Positions 26,125 to 36,328 of a stretch of 64,000 nt of DNA are shown piece by piece. Within the stretch, counting starts at the first letter, position 1. Each line of letters begins with the position of its first letter. Origin of the DNA: Paenibacillus sp. RC67 (GTDB taxonomy: Bacteria; Bacillota; Bacilli; Paenibacillales; NBRC-103111). A model generated the notes under the pieces. That model searched no databases, was not told the DNA's origin, and worked only from the letters and a program-made list of their open reading frames with translations. Location: positions 2,088,001 to 2,152,000 of the forward strand of contig NZ_CP125098.1 in NCBI RefSeq assembly GCF_030020805.1, in the 5' to 3' direction. The position numbers and the translations under genes are program-made.

Positions 26125-27012
26125 GTGCAGGCATCCAGAGCACTAACTAGAAGAAACCGGCTGGTAGGGTATGCTTTTTTGCTCCCTAATATACTCGGCT
26201 TCCTGACGTTCATCTGCTTTCCGGTTATTGCTTCATTTGTGATGAGCTTTACCGATTGGAACGGCTTCGGAGCTATTACATTCGCAGGCTTGGATAATTA
26301 TAAACGATTGATTGGGGACGAATCGTTCCGCATCTCGCTGTTGAACAGTATCGTGATGATGGTCGTTTCGGTTCCGCTAACGCTGTTGTTGGCTATTTTG
26401 GCCGCTGTAGCACTGAACAAAGGAATCAAAGGTCTGAAAATCTTCCGTACAGCGATATTCCTTCCCCATATTACGGCTACGATAGCGGTTGCGGTTGTGT
26501 GGCAGCTGTTGTTCAATCCGACGATGGGGCCAATTAACGGGATGCTAAGAAGTATTGGCGTAGACCATCCTCCTGCATGGCTGGCCTCTACTCAATGGGC
26601 GTTGTTCTCAGTCATCATAGTAACGATTTGGCAAAATGTCGGCTACTATATGGTTCTGTATCTCGCTGGACTTCAGGGGATTCCGAGGGATTTGTACGAA
26701 GCAGCGGAGATCGATGGAGCGGGTAAGCTGTCGCAGCTCATTAAAATTACGGTGCCGATGCTTTCTCCGGTTATTTTTTTCACGGTCATTATGGGCATTA
26801 TCAACTCCTTTAAAGTATTTGATTTAATATTCCTTCTGACCAAGGGTGGACCTGGCCGCTCAACGCATGTGCTCGTTTACGATATTTATTACACGGCTTT
26901 CCAAAGATACGAATATGGCTATGCATCAGCTATGGCCTATGTGATGTTTGCTATTATTGTCCTGATTACGATCATTCAATTCCGCGGACAGAAAAAATGG
27001 GTCAACTACTAA
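26125..27012 (+). CDS. Sugar ABC transporter permease, MalF/UgpA type
   Basis: First membrane subunit of the sugar importer. I place the start at GTG 26125, preceded by AGGAGGGA (26107-26114), giving a 295-residue protein that begins MQASRALTRRNRLVGYAFLLP, as usual in this family. Six hydrophobic segments are seen, and the ATPase contact loop is EAAEIDGAGKLSQLIKITVPM. No ATPase is encoded nearby; such transporters in bacilli commonly share a general MsmX-type ATPase encoded elsewhere. Confidence 0.9.
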   Translation: MQASRALTRRNRLVGYAFLLPNILGFLTFICFPVIASFVMSFTDWNGFGAITFAGLDNYKRLIGDESFRISLLNSIVMMVVSVPLTLLLAILAAVALNKGIKGLKIFRTAIFLPHITATIAVAVVWQLLFNPTMGPINGMLRSIGVDHPPAWLASTQWALFSVIIVTIWQNVGYYMVLYLAGLQGIPRDLYEAAEIDGAGKLSQLIKITVPMLSPVIFFTVIMGIINSFKVFDLIFLLTKGGPGRSTHVLVYDIYYTAFQRYEYGYASAMAYVMFAIIVLITIIQFRGQKKWVNY

Positions 27013-27036
27013 CAGACGAACGGGGATGACAAGAGA

Positions 27037-27915
27037 ATGAATTCAGTCACACAAACTTCTAAACAGCCGCATTCCTTGAAGCTGTCCCGCTCGTCTGGAG
27101 CGTGGGTTGGCAAAGGGCTATTGTACTTGGTGCTAATAGCTGTGGCAGGATCAATGATTCTGCCATTCCTATGGATGATATCGGCTTCTTTCAAATCGGA
27201 GGCGGAGGTGTTCGGTTTTCCGATTCAATGGATTCCAAGCAAGTTCTACTTCTCGAATTATTCGAAGGTATGGAGCGACCTTCCGTTTTTTACTTACTAT
27301 TTTAATACGATTAAAATTGCTGTCAGTACTACGCTGCTGCAGATCATTACGTGCTCTATGGCCGCGTACGCTTTTGCCAAGGTACGGTTTCCTGAACGGG
27401 ACAAAGTGTTTTTCCTATATATCACGACGATGATGATTCCGTTTCAGGTCATGATGATTCCGCAATTTTTGCTGATGAAGCATTTTGGGCTGTTAAACTC
27501 CCATTGGGCGCTGATTTTGCTTGGAGCATTCAGTCCGTTCGGCGTCTTCTTGTTCCGTCAGTTTTATATGTCGATTCCCGAGGAGCTGTCGGAAGCGGCA
27601 CGTATCGATGGATTAAGCGAGTTCGGCATTTTTGCCCGAATCATTATGCCTCTGACACGTCCGGCTATCGCAAGTCTTACGATCTTCACCTTCATGCATT
27701 CGTGGAATGATTTCCTGGGTCCATTAATTTATTTGAACGACGATGCGCTCTTTACGCTTCAGCTTGGAATGCAGCATTTTCAGACGGAGCACGCGACCGA
27801 ATACGCTCCGCTTATGGCTGCAGCGGTATGTGCCATTATTCCGACCATCATTATTTACTTTATCGCTCAGGATCACTTCGTTGAAGGCATTTCTGCCGGA
27901 GCCGTGAAAGGGTGA
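27037..27915 (+). CDS. Sugar ABC transporter permease, MalG/UgpE type
   Basis: Second membrane subunit, 292 residues. It has six hydrophobic segments, the early ILPFLWMISASFKSEAEVF stretch and the EAA loop EAARIDGLSEFGIFARIIMP typical of MalG-type permeases, and ends near QDHFVEGISAGAVKG, the usual C-terminus. It lies 24 bp after the first permease and 6 bp before the sulfatase, so all belong to one transcript. Confidence 0.92.
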   Translation: MNSVTQTSKQPHSLKLSRSSGAWVGKGLLYLVLIAVAGSMILPFLWMISASFKSEAEVFGFPIQWIPSKFYFSNYSKVWSDLPFFTYYFNTIKIAVSTTLLQIITCSMAAYAFAKVRFPERDKVFFLYITTMMIPFQVMMIPQFLLMKHFGLLNSHWALILLGAFSPFGVFLFRQFYMSIPEELSEAARIDGLSEFGIFARIIMPLTRPAIASLTIFTFMHSWNDFLGPLIYLNDDALFTLQLGMQHFQTEHATEYAPLMAAAVCAIIPTIIIYFIAQDHFVEGISAGAVKG

Positions 27916-27921
27916 TGGGCA

Positions 27922-29355
27922 GTGACGAGTGATGGGCAAAAGGGGAGAAGGCCGAATATCGTCTATATCTTCGCAGACCAATGGCGCAGGCAGGCTGTCG
28001 GCTATCGGCAGGAGGATACGGTGTGGACACCTAATATCGATGCATTCGCAGAAGATAGTCTCGTCTTTGATCATGCTGTTAGCTGTACTCCATTGTGCTC
28101 GCCGCATCGGGCAGCTTTAATGACGGGAACGTATCCGCAGACGAACGGAGTTTATACGAATTGCAAGATCGGTGCAGATATCGCTCTTGGAGAAGATGCA
28201 ATCGGAGTGGGTGACGTCCTCAAGAAAGCTGGGTACTGTACAGGTTATATTGGCAAATGGCATCTGGATCTTCCTGAGCAAAATGTAACGGAGCATCCCG
28301 TGTCCGGTGCTGAAGGCTGGGATGCTTACACGCCCCCGGGGCCGAAAAGGCACGGCTTTGATTTCTGGTATTCTTACGGAACTTATGACGAGCATTTGAC
28401 ACCCCATTATTGGAAAGACACGCCTGATATGATTCAGGTCAACCAATGGTCCGTTGAGCATGAGACGGATGTGGCGATAAGCTATTTGCGTCAGCAAAGC
28501 GATCAAGAAGCCCCATTTGCCTTGTTCGTGTCTTGGAACCCTCCGCATAGTCCGTTTGATCAAGTGCCGGAAAAGTATAAAGAGCAGTATAAGGACGTTC
28601 CGTTGAAGTGGCGTCCCAATGTGAAAGCGGAAGGGCTAGTCGCTCATACAGGAGAACCCATTGAGGATGGAATGGACAATCTGGAACGGTATATGAGAGA
28701 TTACTGCGCAGCAGTTACAGGAATCGACGAGCAATTCGGAAGAATCGTACACACGCTTAAAGAGCTTGGCTTGGAACAAAATACGCTGGTCGTGCTGTCC
28801 TCGGATCATGGAGAGCTGATGGGAGCTCACGGATTAATGGCCAAGCACTCGTGGCATGAGGAATCCATCGGCATTCCTTGCCTCATGAAATGGCCGGAGA
28901 AGATAGAAGCAGGAAGAACGGATTTATTGTTCAACAGCGTAGATATTATGCCAACGCTGCTGGGGCTTGCAGGATTGGAGGTTCCATCCACAGTGGAAGG
29001 CGGAGACTATTCGGGCACGGTGCTTGGATTAGAGCCGGTCCCGGATCATCCCGCCTTCCTGTGTGCCTTTCCTGGGCGTAAAGATGTAATGGAACAATTT
29101 GCAGCCCAAGGGCTTGATAACAAGCTTTATGGATGGCGGGGAGTCCGCGACCGGAAATACACCTATGTCGTGCATCGGGGCTATTCGGCGGTAGATCCGG
29201 ATTTTTGCTTGAGATTGCTCTATGATCTGGAGGAGGATCCTTATCAGCTGAATCCGTTATTGATGCAGAGAGCCTCCCAGCATCCGGCAGCACAGGAGTT
29301 GAATACAGAGCTTCAAGAGTGGCTCATTAGAATGGGTGATCCATTTGAAGTGTAG
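27922..29355 (+). CDS. Sulfatase (arylsulfatase family, formylglycine type)
   Basis: Hydrolase removing sulfate esters, probably from a sugar. The N-terminal metal-binding aspartate is in IVYIFADQWR. The activation motif Cys59-Ser-Pro-His-Arg63 (C-x-P-x-R) marks a cysteine-type sulfatase whose cysteine must be converted to formylglycine by a separate enzyme not encoded here. A second metal site is LSSDHGELMGAHG. At 477 residues the length is normal. There is no signal peptide, so it acts in the cytoplasm on imported sugars, in agreement with its place at the end of the transporter operon. The start is GTG 27922, with only a weak ribosome site. Confidence 0.92.
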   Translation: MTSDGQKGRRPNIVYIFADQWRRQAVGYRQEDTVWTPNIDAFAEDSLVFDHAVSCTPLCSPHRAALMTGTYPQTNGVYTNCKIGADIALGEDAIGVGDVLKKAGYCTGYIGKWHLDLPEQNVTEHPVSGAEGWDAYTPPGPKRHGFDFWYSYGTYDEHLTPHYWKDTPDMIQVNQWSVEHETDVAISYLRQQSDQEAPFALFVSWNPPHSPFDQVPEKYKEQYKDVPLKWRPNVKAEGLVAHTGEPIEDGMDNLERYMRDYCAAVTGIDEQFGRIVHTLKELGLEQNTLVVLSSDHGELMGAHGLMAKHSWHEESIGIPCLMKWPEKIEAGRTDLLFNSVDIMPTLLGLAGLEVPSTVEGGDYSGTVLGLEPVPDHPAFLCAFPGRKDVMEQFAAQGLDNKLYGWRGVRDRKYTYVVHRGYSAVDPDFCLRLLYDLEEDPYQLNPLLMQRASQHPAAQELNTELQEWLIRMGDPFEV

Positions 29356-29396
29356 CTGGTTCATTCTATTATGTCAGTTGGCAAGACGGTAGCAGA

Positions 29397-29436
29397 AATA
29401 ACCTGATCACGCCATAGTGCGTGCAGGTTATTTTCC
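29397..29436 (+). terminator. Terminator of the sugar transporter-sulfatase operon
   Basis: AATAACCTG (29397-29405) and CAGGTTATT (29424-29432), with an inner CACGC/GCGTG pairing, are followed by TTTT. The PL8 lyase gene is therefore probably transcribed from its own promoter. Confidence 0.85.
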
Positions 29437-29520
29437 CTATACACTCCTATTTTTTTGAAAGGAATTGATAGCGCATACATAAGGTTGACGTTTCAAAGCA
29501 AAATTGAAGGAGGGTAAAGC

Positions 29521-32500
29521 ATGTTGAAGCAATGGAAGGGGTTTACGGCTTTTGTATCCAGATTTCTTATTTTTACGCTTCTATTCTCATCGTTTTCTGT
29601 ATGGGCATGGTATGAGGAAGTAAAAGCGGCGGGCACGGTTTATGTGAAAGTTACTTTTGATTCTTATCCTACAACGCCTTCTACGGCAGGACCGACAGCG
29701 GAAACCGGAGGCAACTGGGGAATGTACAATGTAAATGTCGCGACAGGCGATTATGCGGTAGGGGAAGTTGTTTACGGCCGCACTGATCGAAGCTTGAGAC
29801 TCGTGGCTACGACCCCCGCTAAGGTGGTCAATACGGCAAGAACGCTATCCACGCCGATAGGCGGTAAAGTTGTATTGGAGTCCAGTACTATGTTTTCCGA
29901 TACAACCCATCCCCGCAGTGCGTTTGAATTAAAAAGCTCCAGCGGCATTTATGTAACACCTCTATCTGTGGATGCAGCAGGGAAAATGAAAGCTAACACT
30001 AAGGATATCGGGGCTTATAAGGCGAATACGTGGTATAAGCTGCGGGCCTTCGTAGACAATACGAACCGCTTGATGGATGTGTTCTTGGATGATCAGCCTG
30101 TACTCCTTGGCGCAGCTCTTCCTGCACAGTGGGATAAAATTTCTTCCATTAAATTCTCCCAGACGGGAGCTGACGGCTCCGTAGGTAGTATGGTCGTCGA
30201 TGATGTAAAGATATCAGAGTTTGCTCCGGTAGATGGCATTGCACTTCCAGCCAGCATGTCTGTTGCTTCGGGAAGCTCGATTTCCGCTACTGCTTCTCTA
30301 CTTTGGACACCGGCTGATCCTTCCGACCAGCGGATTCAATGGTCCTCAAGCAATCCGGCGGTGGCGATGGTGGATGATCGGGGAATTGTAAGCGGTATCA
30401 GCAATGGGACTTCGATCATAACGGCTCGTGCGTTAGATGGAAGCCAGACCGCTTCGACGGAGGTGTCGGTTAAGACGTATGTCCCGGTACAAAGTGTCGT
30501 GCTTCCTCCAACGGCACAGGCAGCTGTGGGCTCCAAGGTCCCGCTTCAGGCTGTGATTGAGCCGGCGAATGCCAGCGATCCTCGTCCCGAGTGGTCCACT
30601 GACAAGCCTGAGGTTGCAACCGTGGATGCATCCGGTGTCGTGACCGGAGTATCGACAGGTCAAGCGATCATTACCGCTAGAGCGGTAGACGGAGGGAAGA
30701 CGGCCTCTACCGTCGTAACGGTAAGCATCGCTTCCGTCCCCGTGCAGTCCATAGCACTGCCATCGAACATTGACATGGATGTGAAGGATGAAGTCACTTT
30801 AAGGCCACGTTTCACGCCGTCCGATGCGACGAATCGGAATGTGACTTGGTCATCGAGCCAACCGGATGTTGCATCCGTGGATGCAGCAGGCAGGATTCAA
30901 TCCTGGAAGCCCGGAACCGCATCCATTACGGTAACCTCTCAGGATGGCGGTAAGACAGCTGTCTCTCTGGTCACCGTAAGGCAGCGTGACGCGAACGAAG
31001 GAAACGAGTACGACCGGCTGCGGCTCAAATGGAAAAAGACGCTTGACGGAGGCACTTCATTCGATAGGAATGATTCCGATATCACAGCTATTGTCTATTC
31101 GACCAACAGCAATGCAGCCCAGTATTGGAGTACGCTCCATACGAACGCGGACCGTACTTTGTTGTGGGATGACATTCTTTCATCTTCAGATACATCTGAT
31201 TTTGTGACCAGCAATTATACGAGATTGAAGACGATGGCACTTGCTTATTCCATGAAAGGCGGAGCGTTGTATCATCATTATGGTCTGAGAGACGATATTG
31301 TGGAAGCCATGGAGTTTCTTTACCGCGATCAATATAACGAATCCGGGAATCAGTATGGTAACTGGTGGAATTGGCAGATTGGCGTTCCGCTTAAGCTCGC
31401 GGATCTTATGGTGCTGCTGTACGATGATTTGACAAAGGATCAAATTGAGCGGTATATCCGAACGATGGATCATTATATCGGCGATATTTCTCTCCCGACT
31501 TTTACGCAGACCGGCGCCAACCGGACGGATATTTTGACGGCGGAGCTGCTTATGGGAATCGTCCAAAAAGACACGGTACGGCTTGGCAATGTCCGTGATC
31601 AAATGAGCCCATTGTTCCCGTATGTGATCGCAGGTGACGGGTTTTATGAGGATGGATCGTTCGTCCAGCACTCCACAGTTGCTTATACGGGAAGCTACGG
31701 TGAAGTGTTGATTCGCGGAGTGGGCAATTTGCTCTTTATGCTGCAGGGGACGACTTGGAGCGTGACGGATCCTCAAGCAGCCAATGTGTACCGATGGGTT
31801 AAGGATGCTTTTGCTCCGGTCATTTACAACGGGCAAGTGATGGATATGGTGCGCGGCCGCGCAATCGCGAGGGAAAACAACACCGGCAACACAGCAGCCG
31901 GCGGCATCATCGGAGCGGTGGCCCGACTGGCCCAATTCGCTCCGCAGCAGGATGCAGAGGCGATCAAGAGCTTGATTAAGCATTACTTGCTGGCGAATCC
32001 GACTTATAACTATTACAAGCAAATAACGGATATCGAGACGATGCAGACGGTGAAGCAGTGGATGGCTGATCCTTCTATTGCCGCTAAAGGGGACGATCCT
32101 TCGCATTTTGAATTGAATGCCATGGCACGGTCGGTCCACCGCGGGCAGGATTACGCTTTCGGCGTCAGCAAGAGTTCAAAACGGATTCAAACCTATGAGC
32201 TGACCAATGGAGAGAACGGCAAGGGCTGGTATACCGGTGACGGAATGACGTATTTGTACAACGGGGATGCAAGCCAGTACATGGGCGATTTCTGGCCTAC
32301 CGTCAATTTGTACCGGCTGCCCGGAACTACAGTAGATACGAGGGAAAGAACAGTGCCCAATTATCAATACGGGGACGGAGAGGGCACGCCTAGCAATGCT
32401 TGGGCAGGCGGAGTAACACTTGGCGCTTATGGGTCGTCAGGAATGAACCTGCAGCAAATCGGGACTACGCTCACGGCGAATAAATCCTGGTTCATGTTTG

Positions 32501-35500
32501 ACAACGAGATTGTTGCGCTCGGCTCTGGGATCAGCAGTAGTGATAACCGTCCCATTGAAACGACGATTGAGCAGCGGAAGCTGAATGCAGCAGGTAATAA
32601 CGATTTTATTATGGACGGCGTGCGGATGTCTTCTGCTCTGGGCTGGTCTGAAGTCAAGAATGGGGTGCATTGGGCGCATTTATCAGGCAACGTCCCAGGA
32701 TCGGACATTGGGTATGTGTTCCCGGGTACTGCAAACCTTAATATGCTGAGAGAACAGCGTACTGGAGCCTGGAAGGACATTAATGATAATCCATCGATTT
32801 CGACCGATCCGAGAACGAACCGTTTTATGACGATGTGGCTGAATCATGGAAGCAATCCGCACAACGAGACGTACAGCTACATCTTGCTGCCGAATCGTTC
32901 GGCTGCGGGGACAGGCGCATACTCGGCTAATCCAAGTGTTACGATACTGGAGAACTCGCCGGATGCTCAAGCAGTGTACGAAAAGAATCTCCAGATTACG
33001 GGTGTTCATTTCTGGAAGGACGCCTTGAAAAAAGTGGATTTCATAACGAGCAATAGACAGGCATCCGTTATGGTTCGTGAACAGGCAGGATCTAACCGGT
33101 TGGAGCTGGCGGTATCCGATCCGACGCTTGAAAATACGGGAACTATTGAGCTGGAGTTGAACCGGTCGGCAGCGGCAGTGCTGTCTTCAGATCCTCAAGT
33201 GTTCGTTACCCAGCTTGCACCTACCATTAAAATAACGATCAATACTGGAGGCACCCTAGGAAATTCGCTGAATGTAGTGTTCGATACGGACCCGCTCAAG
33301 CCAAGACCAGAGCCGGAAACGCCTATTCACGAACCGGTTAATCTCCCGGCTCCGCTGCCTGAGGTCGAACCGATCACCCATGTTTATGACGTCTTTGACG
33401 ATCAAATTCAGGGGAATCAGCCGTTGGAGTGGAGCATATCTACGGACAGAAATACATCTGCTGCTTTGGTACCCTTGTCCAATACAGACGGGTTAGCGCT
33501 GCGATTGATAGACCGGAACAGCGCGGGGATAGTGACCGCCAAACGGCCGTTTCTGAAGCAAACAGGCAAGGTAGACATGGAATGGAGCTTTGCTTCCACA
33601 TTGGCCGGAGCCACTCATACCTTCGAGCTGATGGACGGTACAACTCCGGTCATAACACTACAAGCAGGCGACAAGCTGAGCCGAATCAAGTCTGACGGGA
33701 TGAAGGTGCCCATAGCCGATGTTTCCGCTAATCAGTGGAACTTGCTCAAGCTGCGGATTGATCCGGCGGCTAACCAATATGATCTGTACTTGAACGGTAA
33801 ATTGGTGGCATGGAGGGCGGAATTCAGCCATCCTGGCAGCGGGGTTGACTCCCTGCAAATTCAAACCGGCATGCAGGACGCTTCATCAGTTCTCTATCTC
33901 GACAATTTCATTATCTACAAATTTGGCGCCGTACCTCTGGTGAATGAAACGTTCAACGATGCTGCGACAGGCTCCAAGCCCGCAGGATGGACGATAGCCG
34001 ATAAAGCGGCAACTGCGGAAGTATCCGTTCAGGATATGCCGTCTGCTGTGAACAAAAGCTTGCTGCTAAACGATAACGATGCCAAGTTTTCTGATTCGGC
34101 GTTAAAAACTTTTGTTCCCCAGTCCGGGAAGCTTGGAGTGGAGTGGCGCTTTTATGAGAAAAATACCGGCAAGTTCTCAGCCTTTGAGCTGATGAGCGGC
34201 AATACCTCGGTAGCCAAGCTCAGCTCGAATGGCACCTTGAAGTTAACCGGTCCTGGGAATGTAACGACCGATTTGGTTAAGGTTCCTGTATTAAACTGGC
34301 ATACGGTGAAGCTCGATGTAGATATTAGTAAACAACAGTTTCAAGTGTACTTGGATGGGCAGCAGGCAGCTGTGGATGCGCCATTCTGGAATCAAGGCGG
34401 CCCTATCGATGGCATCCGCTTCAGCACCAGCTATGGAGCAGTCGACGCGCCAGTTTATATCGACGATGTTAAGGTGTATTCGTTCGTTCCAATGGCCGAG
34501 CGGGTAACGGTGACACCGGAAGCATTGTCTTTGAAGGTCGGTGAAACGGCTTCGCTGCTTGGCTCAGTTGCTCCGATCGGTGCCGTGAACGGCACTCTTG
34601 TCTATGAAACGTCGAATGCACAATCCGTAACGGTTGACGTATACGGGCATGTTACCGCGATAGCTCCCGGAGCAGCGACCGTTACGGTGCGTACAGCTGA
34701 CGGAACAGAACGAGCCTTCAGCGAGGTCAGCGTTGCCGCCCAGCCCGGTACTAGCGGAGGCGGAAGTGACGGAAGCGGAGGCGGAAGCGACGGAAGCACC
34801 GGAGGAGGCGGAAGTGGCGGAAACACCGGAGGAGGCGGAAGTGGTGGAAACACCGGAGGAGGCGGAAGCGACGGAGGCACGAGTGGAGGCGGAAGCGACG
34901 GAGGTACGAGCGGAGGTGGAAGCGACGGAGGCACGAGCGGAGGCGGAAGCGACGGAGGCACGAGTGGAGGCGGAAGTGACGGAGGCACGAGTGGTGGATC
35001 CACAGTAGCTTCAATGTTGGTGAAGCTGGACCATCTTTTGCAGGTTAGCAAAACCGACAGCGAATTGACGCAAGCAGCGGCAGGCCTGTTAAATTCTGCA
35101 TACACTTTTGATATCCTGGCTACGCCATCACCAGATCGATTCATTGCAGCGTTAACCTTAGAAGAACTGGACAGAAAGCTTAAAGCTGCCAATACTTTCA
35201 GGCTTGCAGCGAATGAGCATTTATTTAAAAGAGGCATATCTTTTGATCAAAAGACCGTAACCCTGCATATAAAATCATCATCGCAGGACTTGCCTGTTTT
35301 GCTTAGATTGCCAGCATCCCTATTCGCATCGGGATGGACAGTGCTCACACAAGTCAACGAAGTATCAATTCAATGGCTAGCGAATGCTTTACCGTTACAG
35401 GATGCTGAGTTGCTGCAACTTGAAGTACGCAATAGCTTATCTGCTCGATATCCGGAGTTTGAACTAAAGCTGCAAGCAATATCGAAGGAAGGAAGAGAGA

Positions 35501-36264
35501 AATCCATAACAAATTTCTTTACACCTGTGCAGGTTCAGCTTCCTTATCAAGCTGCCCTCAATGAAGCTACGGATTTGCTTACCGTTTTTTATATTTCTGA
35601 TACAGGTGAAAAAGAGAACAGAGCGGGAAGATACGACGCGTCGACAGGCAGCATGAGCTTCAGTACGGATCATTTCAGTACGTATGCGGTATTGCCGAAT
35701 CCGGTTGCATTTGATGATCTTCCGGCTTCCCACTGGGCCTCCAGAGCTGTTTCCTCTATGGCTGCCAAAGGTATTGTAGAAGGACAAGGTCCATTTATAT
35801 TCCGTCCTGACGATTTTATTACAAGAGCGGAGTTTGTCAAGCTGCTTGTAAGTACAGCTGATGGAGGATTAACCGAATCTAAGGCGGAATATATGCTGCC
35901 GTTCAGTGATGTTGTCTCGGACTCTTGGGAATACAGGTGGATACAAGCGGGCTACAAAGCAGGATGGATTGAAGGCACGAATGACGATTGTTTTGAGCCA
36001 GCAAAGACGGTTAAACGCCAAGATGCAGCAGTGATGATTGCTAAAGCAATGTATAGTGGGGAAATGCCGACGGCTTCTTCTGTGAAACGGTTATCCGACT
36101 TTAAGGATGGAGCACTTGTTTCTGGGTATGCAAGGGAAGCAATGGCTGTCTTGCTGCAGCGCGACCTAGTACAAGGCGATAATCAATTACGATTGAACCC
36201 AACAGGGGCTCTAACCAGAGCTGAAGCGGCAATGGTGCTGTACCGACTATTTTCTAATAAATAA
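29521..36264 (+). CDS. Giant SLH-anchored polysaccharide lyase family 8 (hyaluronate/chondroitin/xanthan lyase type)
   Basis: Cell-surface polysaccharide lyase of 2247 residues. In order: a signal-like N-terminus; a beta-sandwich (about 40-235); three bacterial Ig-like (Big_2-type) domains (about 240-490); the PL8 helical and beta domains (about 495-1270); two related laminin-G-like modules (about 1300-1660); another Ig-like domain; a Gly/Ser linker (about 1745-1825); an uncharacterised module; and three SLH domains from about 2063 to the end, which tether it to the wall. The catalytic set Asn667, His717, Tyr726, Arg780 and Arg784 has the same spacing I recall for pneumococcal hyaluronate lyase (349, 399, 408, 462, 466). 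The ribosome site is GGAGGG. Substrate is open: a sulfatase nearby favours a sulfated glycosaminoglycan over hyaluronan or xanthan. Confidence 0.9.
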   Translation: MLKQWKGFTAFVSRFLIFTLLFSSFSVWAWYEEVKAAGTVYVKVTFDSYPTTPSTAGPTAETGGNWGMYNVNVATGDYAVGEVVYGRTDRSLRLVATTPAKVVNTARTLSTPIGGKVVLESSTMFSDTTHPRSAFELKSSSGIYVTPLSVDAAGKMKANTKDIGAYKANTWYKLRAFVDNTNRLMDVFLDDQPVLLGAALPAQWDKISSIKFSQTGADGSVGSMVVDDVKISEFAPVDGIALPASMSVASGSSISATASLLWTPADPSDQRIQWSSSNPAVAMVDDRGIVSGISNGTSIITARALDGSQTASTEVSVKTYVPVQSVVLPPTAQAAVGSKVPLQAVIEPANASDPRPEWSTDKPEVATVDASGVVTGVSTGQAIITARAVDGGKTASTVVTVSIASVPVQSIALPSNIDMDVKDEVTLRPRFTPSDATNRNVTWSSSQPDVASVDAAGRIQSWKPGTASITVTSQDGGKTAVSLVTVRQRDANEGNEYDRLRLKWKKTLDGGTSFDRNDSDITAIVYSTNSNAAQYWSTLHTNADRTLLWDDILSSSDTSDFVTSNYTRLKTMALAYSMKGGALYHHYGLRDDIVEAMEFLYRDQYNESGNQYGNWWNWQIGVPLKLADLMVLLYDDLTKDQIERYIRTMDHYIGDISLPTFTQTGANRTDILTAELLMGIVQKDTVRLGNVRDQMSPLFPYVIAGDGFYEDGSFVQHSTVAYTGSYGEVLIRGVGNLLFMLQGTTWSVTDPQAANVYRWVKDAFAPVIYNGQVMDMVRGRAIARENNTGNTAAGGIIGAVARLAQFAPQQDAEAIKSLIKHYLLANPTYNYYKQITDIETMQTVKQWMADPSIAAKGDDPSHFELNAMARSVHRGQDYAFGVSKSSKRIQTYELTNGENGKGWYTGDGMTYLYNGDASQYMGDFWPTVNLYRLPGTTVDTRERTVPNYQYGDGEGTPSNAWAGGVTLGAYGSSGMNLQQIGTTLTANKSWFMFDNEIVALGSGISSSDNRPIETTIEQRKLNAAGNNDFIMDGVRMSSALGWSEVKNGVHWAHLSGNVPGSDIGYVFPGTANLNMLREQRTGAWKDINDNPSISTDPRTNRFMTMWLNHGSNPHNETYSYILLPNRSAAGTGAYSANPSVTILENSPDAQAVYEKNLQITGVHFWKDALKKVDFITSNRQASVMVREQAGSNRLELAVSDPTLENTGTIELELNRSAAAVLSSDPQVFVTQLAPTIKITINTGGTLGNSLNVVFDTDPLKPRPEPETPIHEPVNLPAPLPEVEPITHVYDVFDDQIQGNQPLEWSISTDRNTSAALVPLSNTDGLALRLIDRNSAGIVTAKRPFLKQTGKVDMEWSFASTLAGATHTFELMDGTTPVITLQAGDKLSRIKSDGMKVPIADVSANQWNLLKLRIDPAANQYDLYLNGKLVAWRAEFSHPGSGVDSLQIQTGMQDASSVLYLDNFIIYKFGAVPLVNETFNDAATGSKPAGWTIADKAATAEVSVQDMPSAVNKSLLLNDNDAKFSDSALKTFVPQSGKLGVEWRFYEKNTGKFSAFELMSGNTSVAKLSSNGTLKLTGPGNVTTDLVKVPVLNWHTVKLDVDISKQQFQVYLDGQQAAVDAPFWNQGGPIDGIRFSTSYGAVDAPVYIDDVKVYSFVPMAERVTVTPEALSLKVGETASLLGSVAPIGAVNGTLVYETSNAQSVTVDVYGHVTAIAPGAATVTVRTADGTERAFSEVSVAAQPGTSGGGSDGSGGGSDGSTGGGGSGGNTGGGGSGGNTGGGGSDGGTSGGGSDGGTSGGGSDGGTSGGGSDGGTSGGGSDGGTSGGSTVASMLVKLDHLLQVSKTDSELTQAAAGLLNSAYTFDILATPSPDRFIAALTLEELDRKLKAANTFRLAANEHLFKRGISFDQKTVTLHIKSSSQDLPVLLRLPASLFASGWTVLTQVNEVSIQWLANALPLQDAELLQLEVRNSLSARYPEFELKLQAISKEGREKSITNFFTPVQVQLPYQAALNEATDLLTVFYISDTGEKENRAGRYDASTGSMSFSTDHFSTYAVLPNPVAFDDLPASHWASRAVSSMAAKGIVEGQGPFIFRPDDFITRAEFVKLLVSTADGGLTESKAEYMLPFSDVVSDSWEYRWIQAGYKAGWIEGTNDDCFEPAKTVKRQDAAVMIAKAMYSGEMPTASSVKRLSDFKDGALVSGYAREAMAVLLQRDLVQGDNQLRLNPTGALTRAEAAMVLYRLFSNK
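34754..34996 (+). repeat. Tandem repeat encoding the Gly/Ser/Asp linker
   Basis: A 27-bp unit coding for GGGSDGGTS is present about five times in a row after more diverged GGGSGGNTG units. It encodes the flexible spacer between the catalytic modules and the SLH anchor. The length could vary between strains. Confidence 0.85.
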
Positions 36265-36276
36265 TTAAATTAATAA

Positions 36277-36328
36277 AACAAGCAGCGGAGCCTGAAACAG
36301 GACCTGCTGCTTGTTATTGTTTTTTTAT
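36277..36328. terminator. Bidirectional terminator between the PL8 lyase and pyruvate kinase
   Basis: AACAAGCAGC (36277-36286) and GCTGCTTGTT (36306-36315) form a perfect stem. A T-run follows on the + strand and an A/T-rich flank serves the - strand. Confidence 0.9.

Noticed and set aside
34602-35237. Long antisense frame rich in proline (PPLVPPSLP repeats)
   Set aside because: It is the complement of the Gly/Ser linker repeat of the PL8 lyase; no ribosome site and no independent coding signs.
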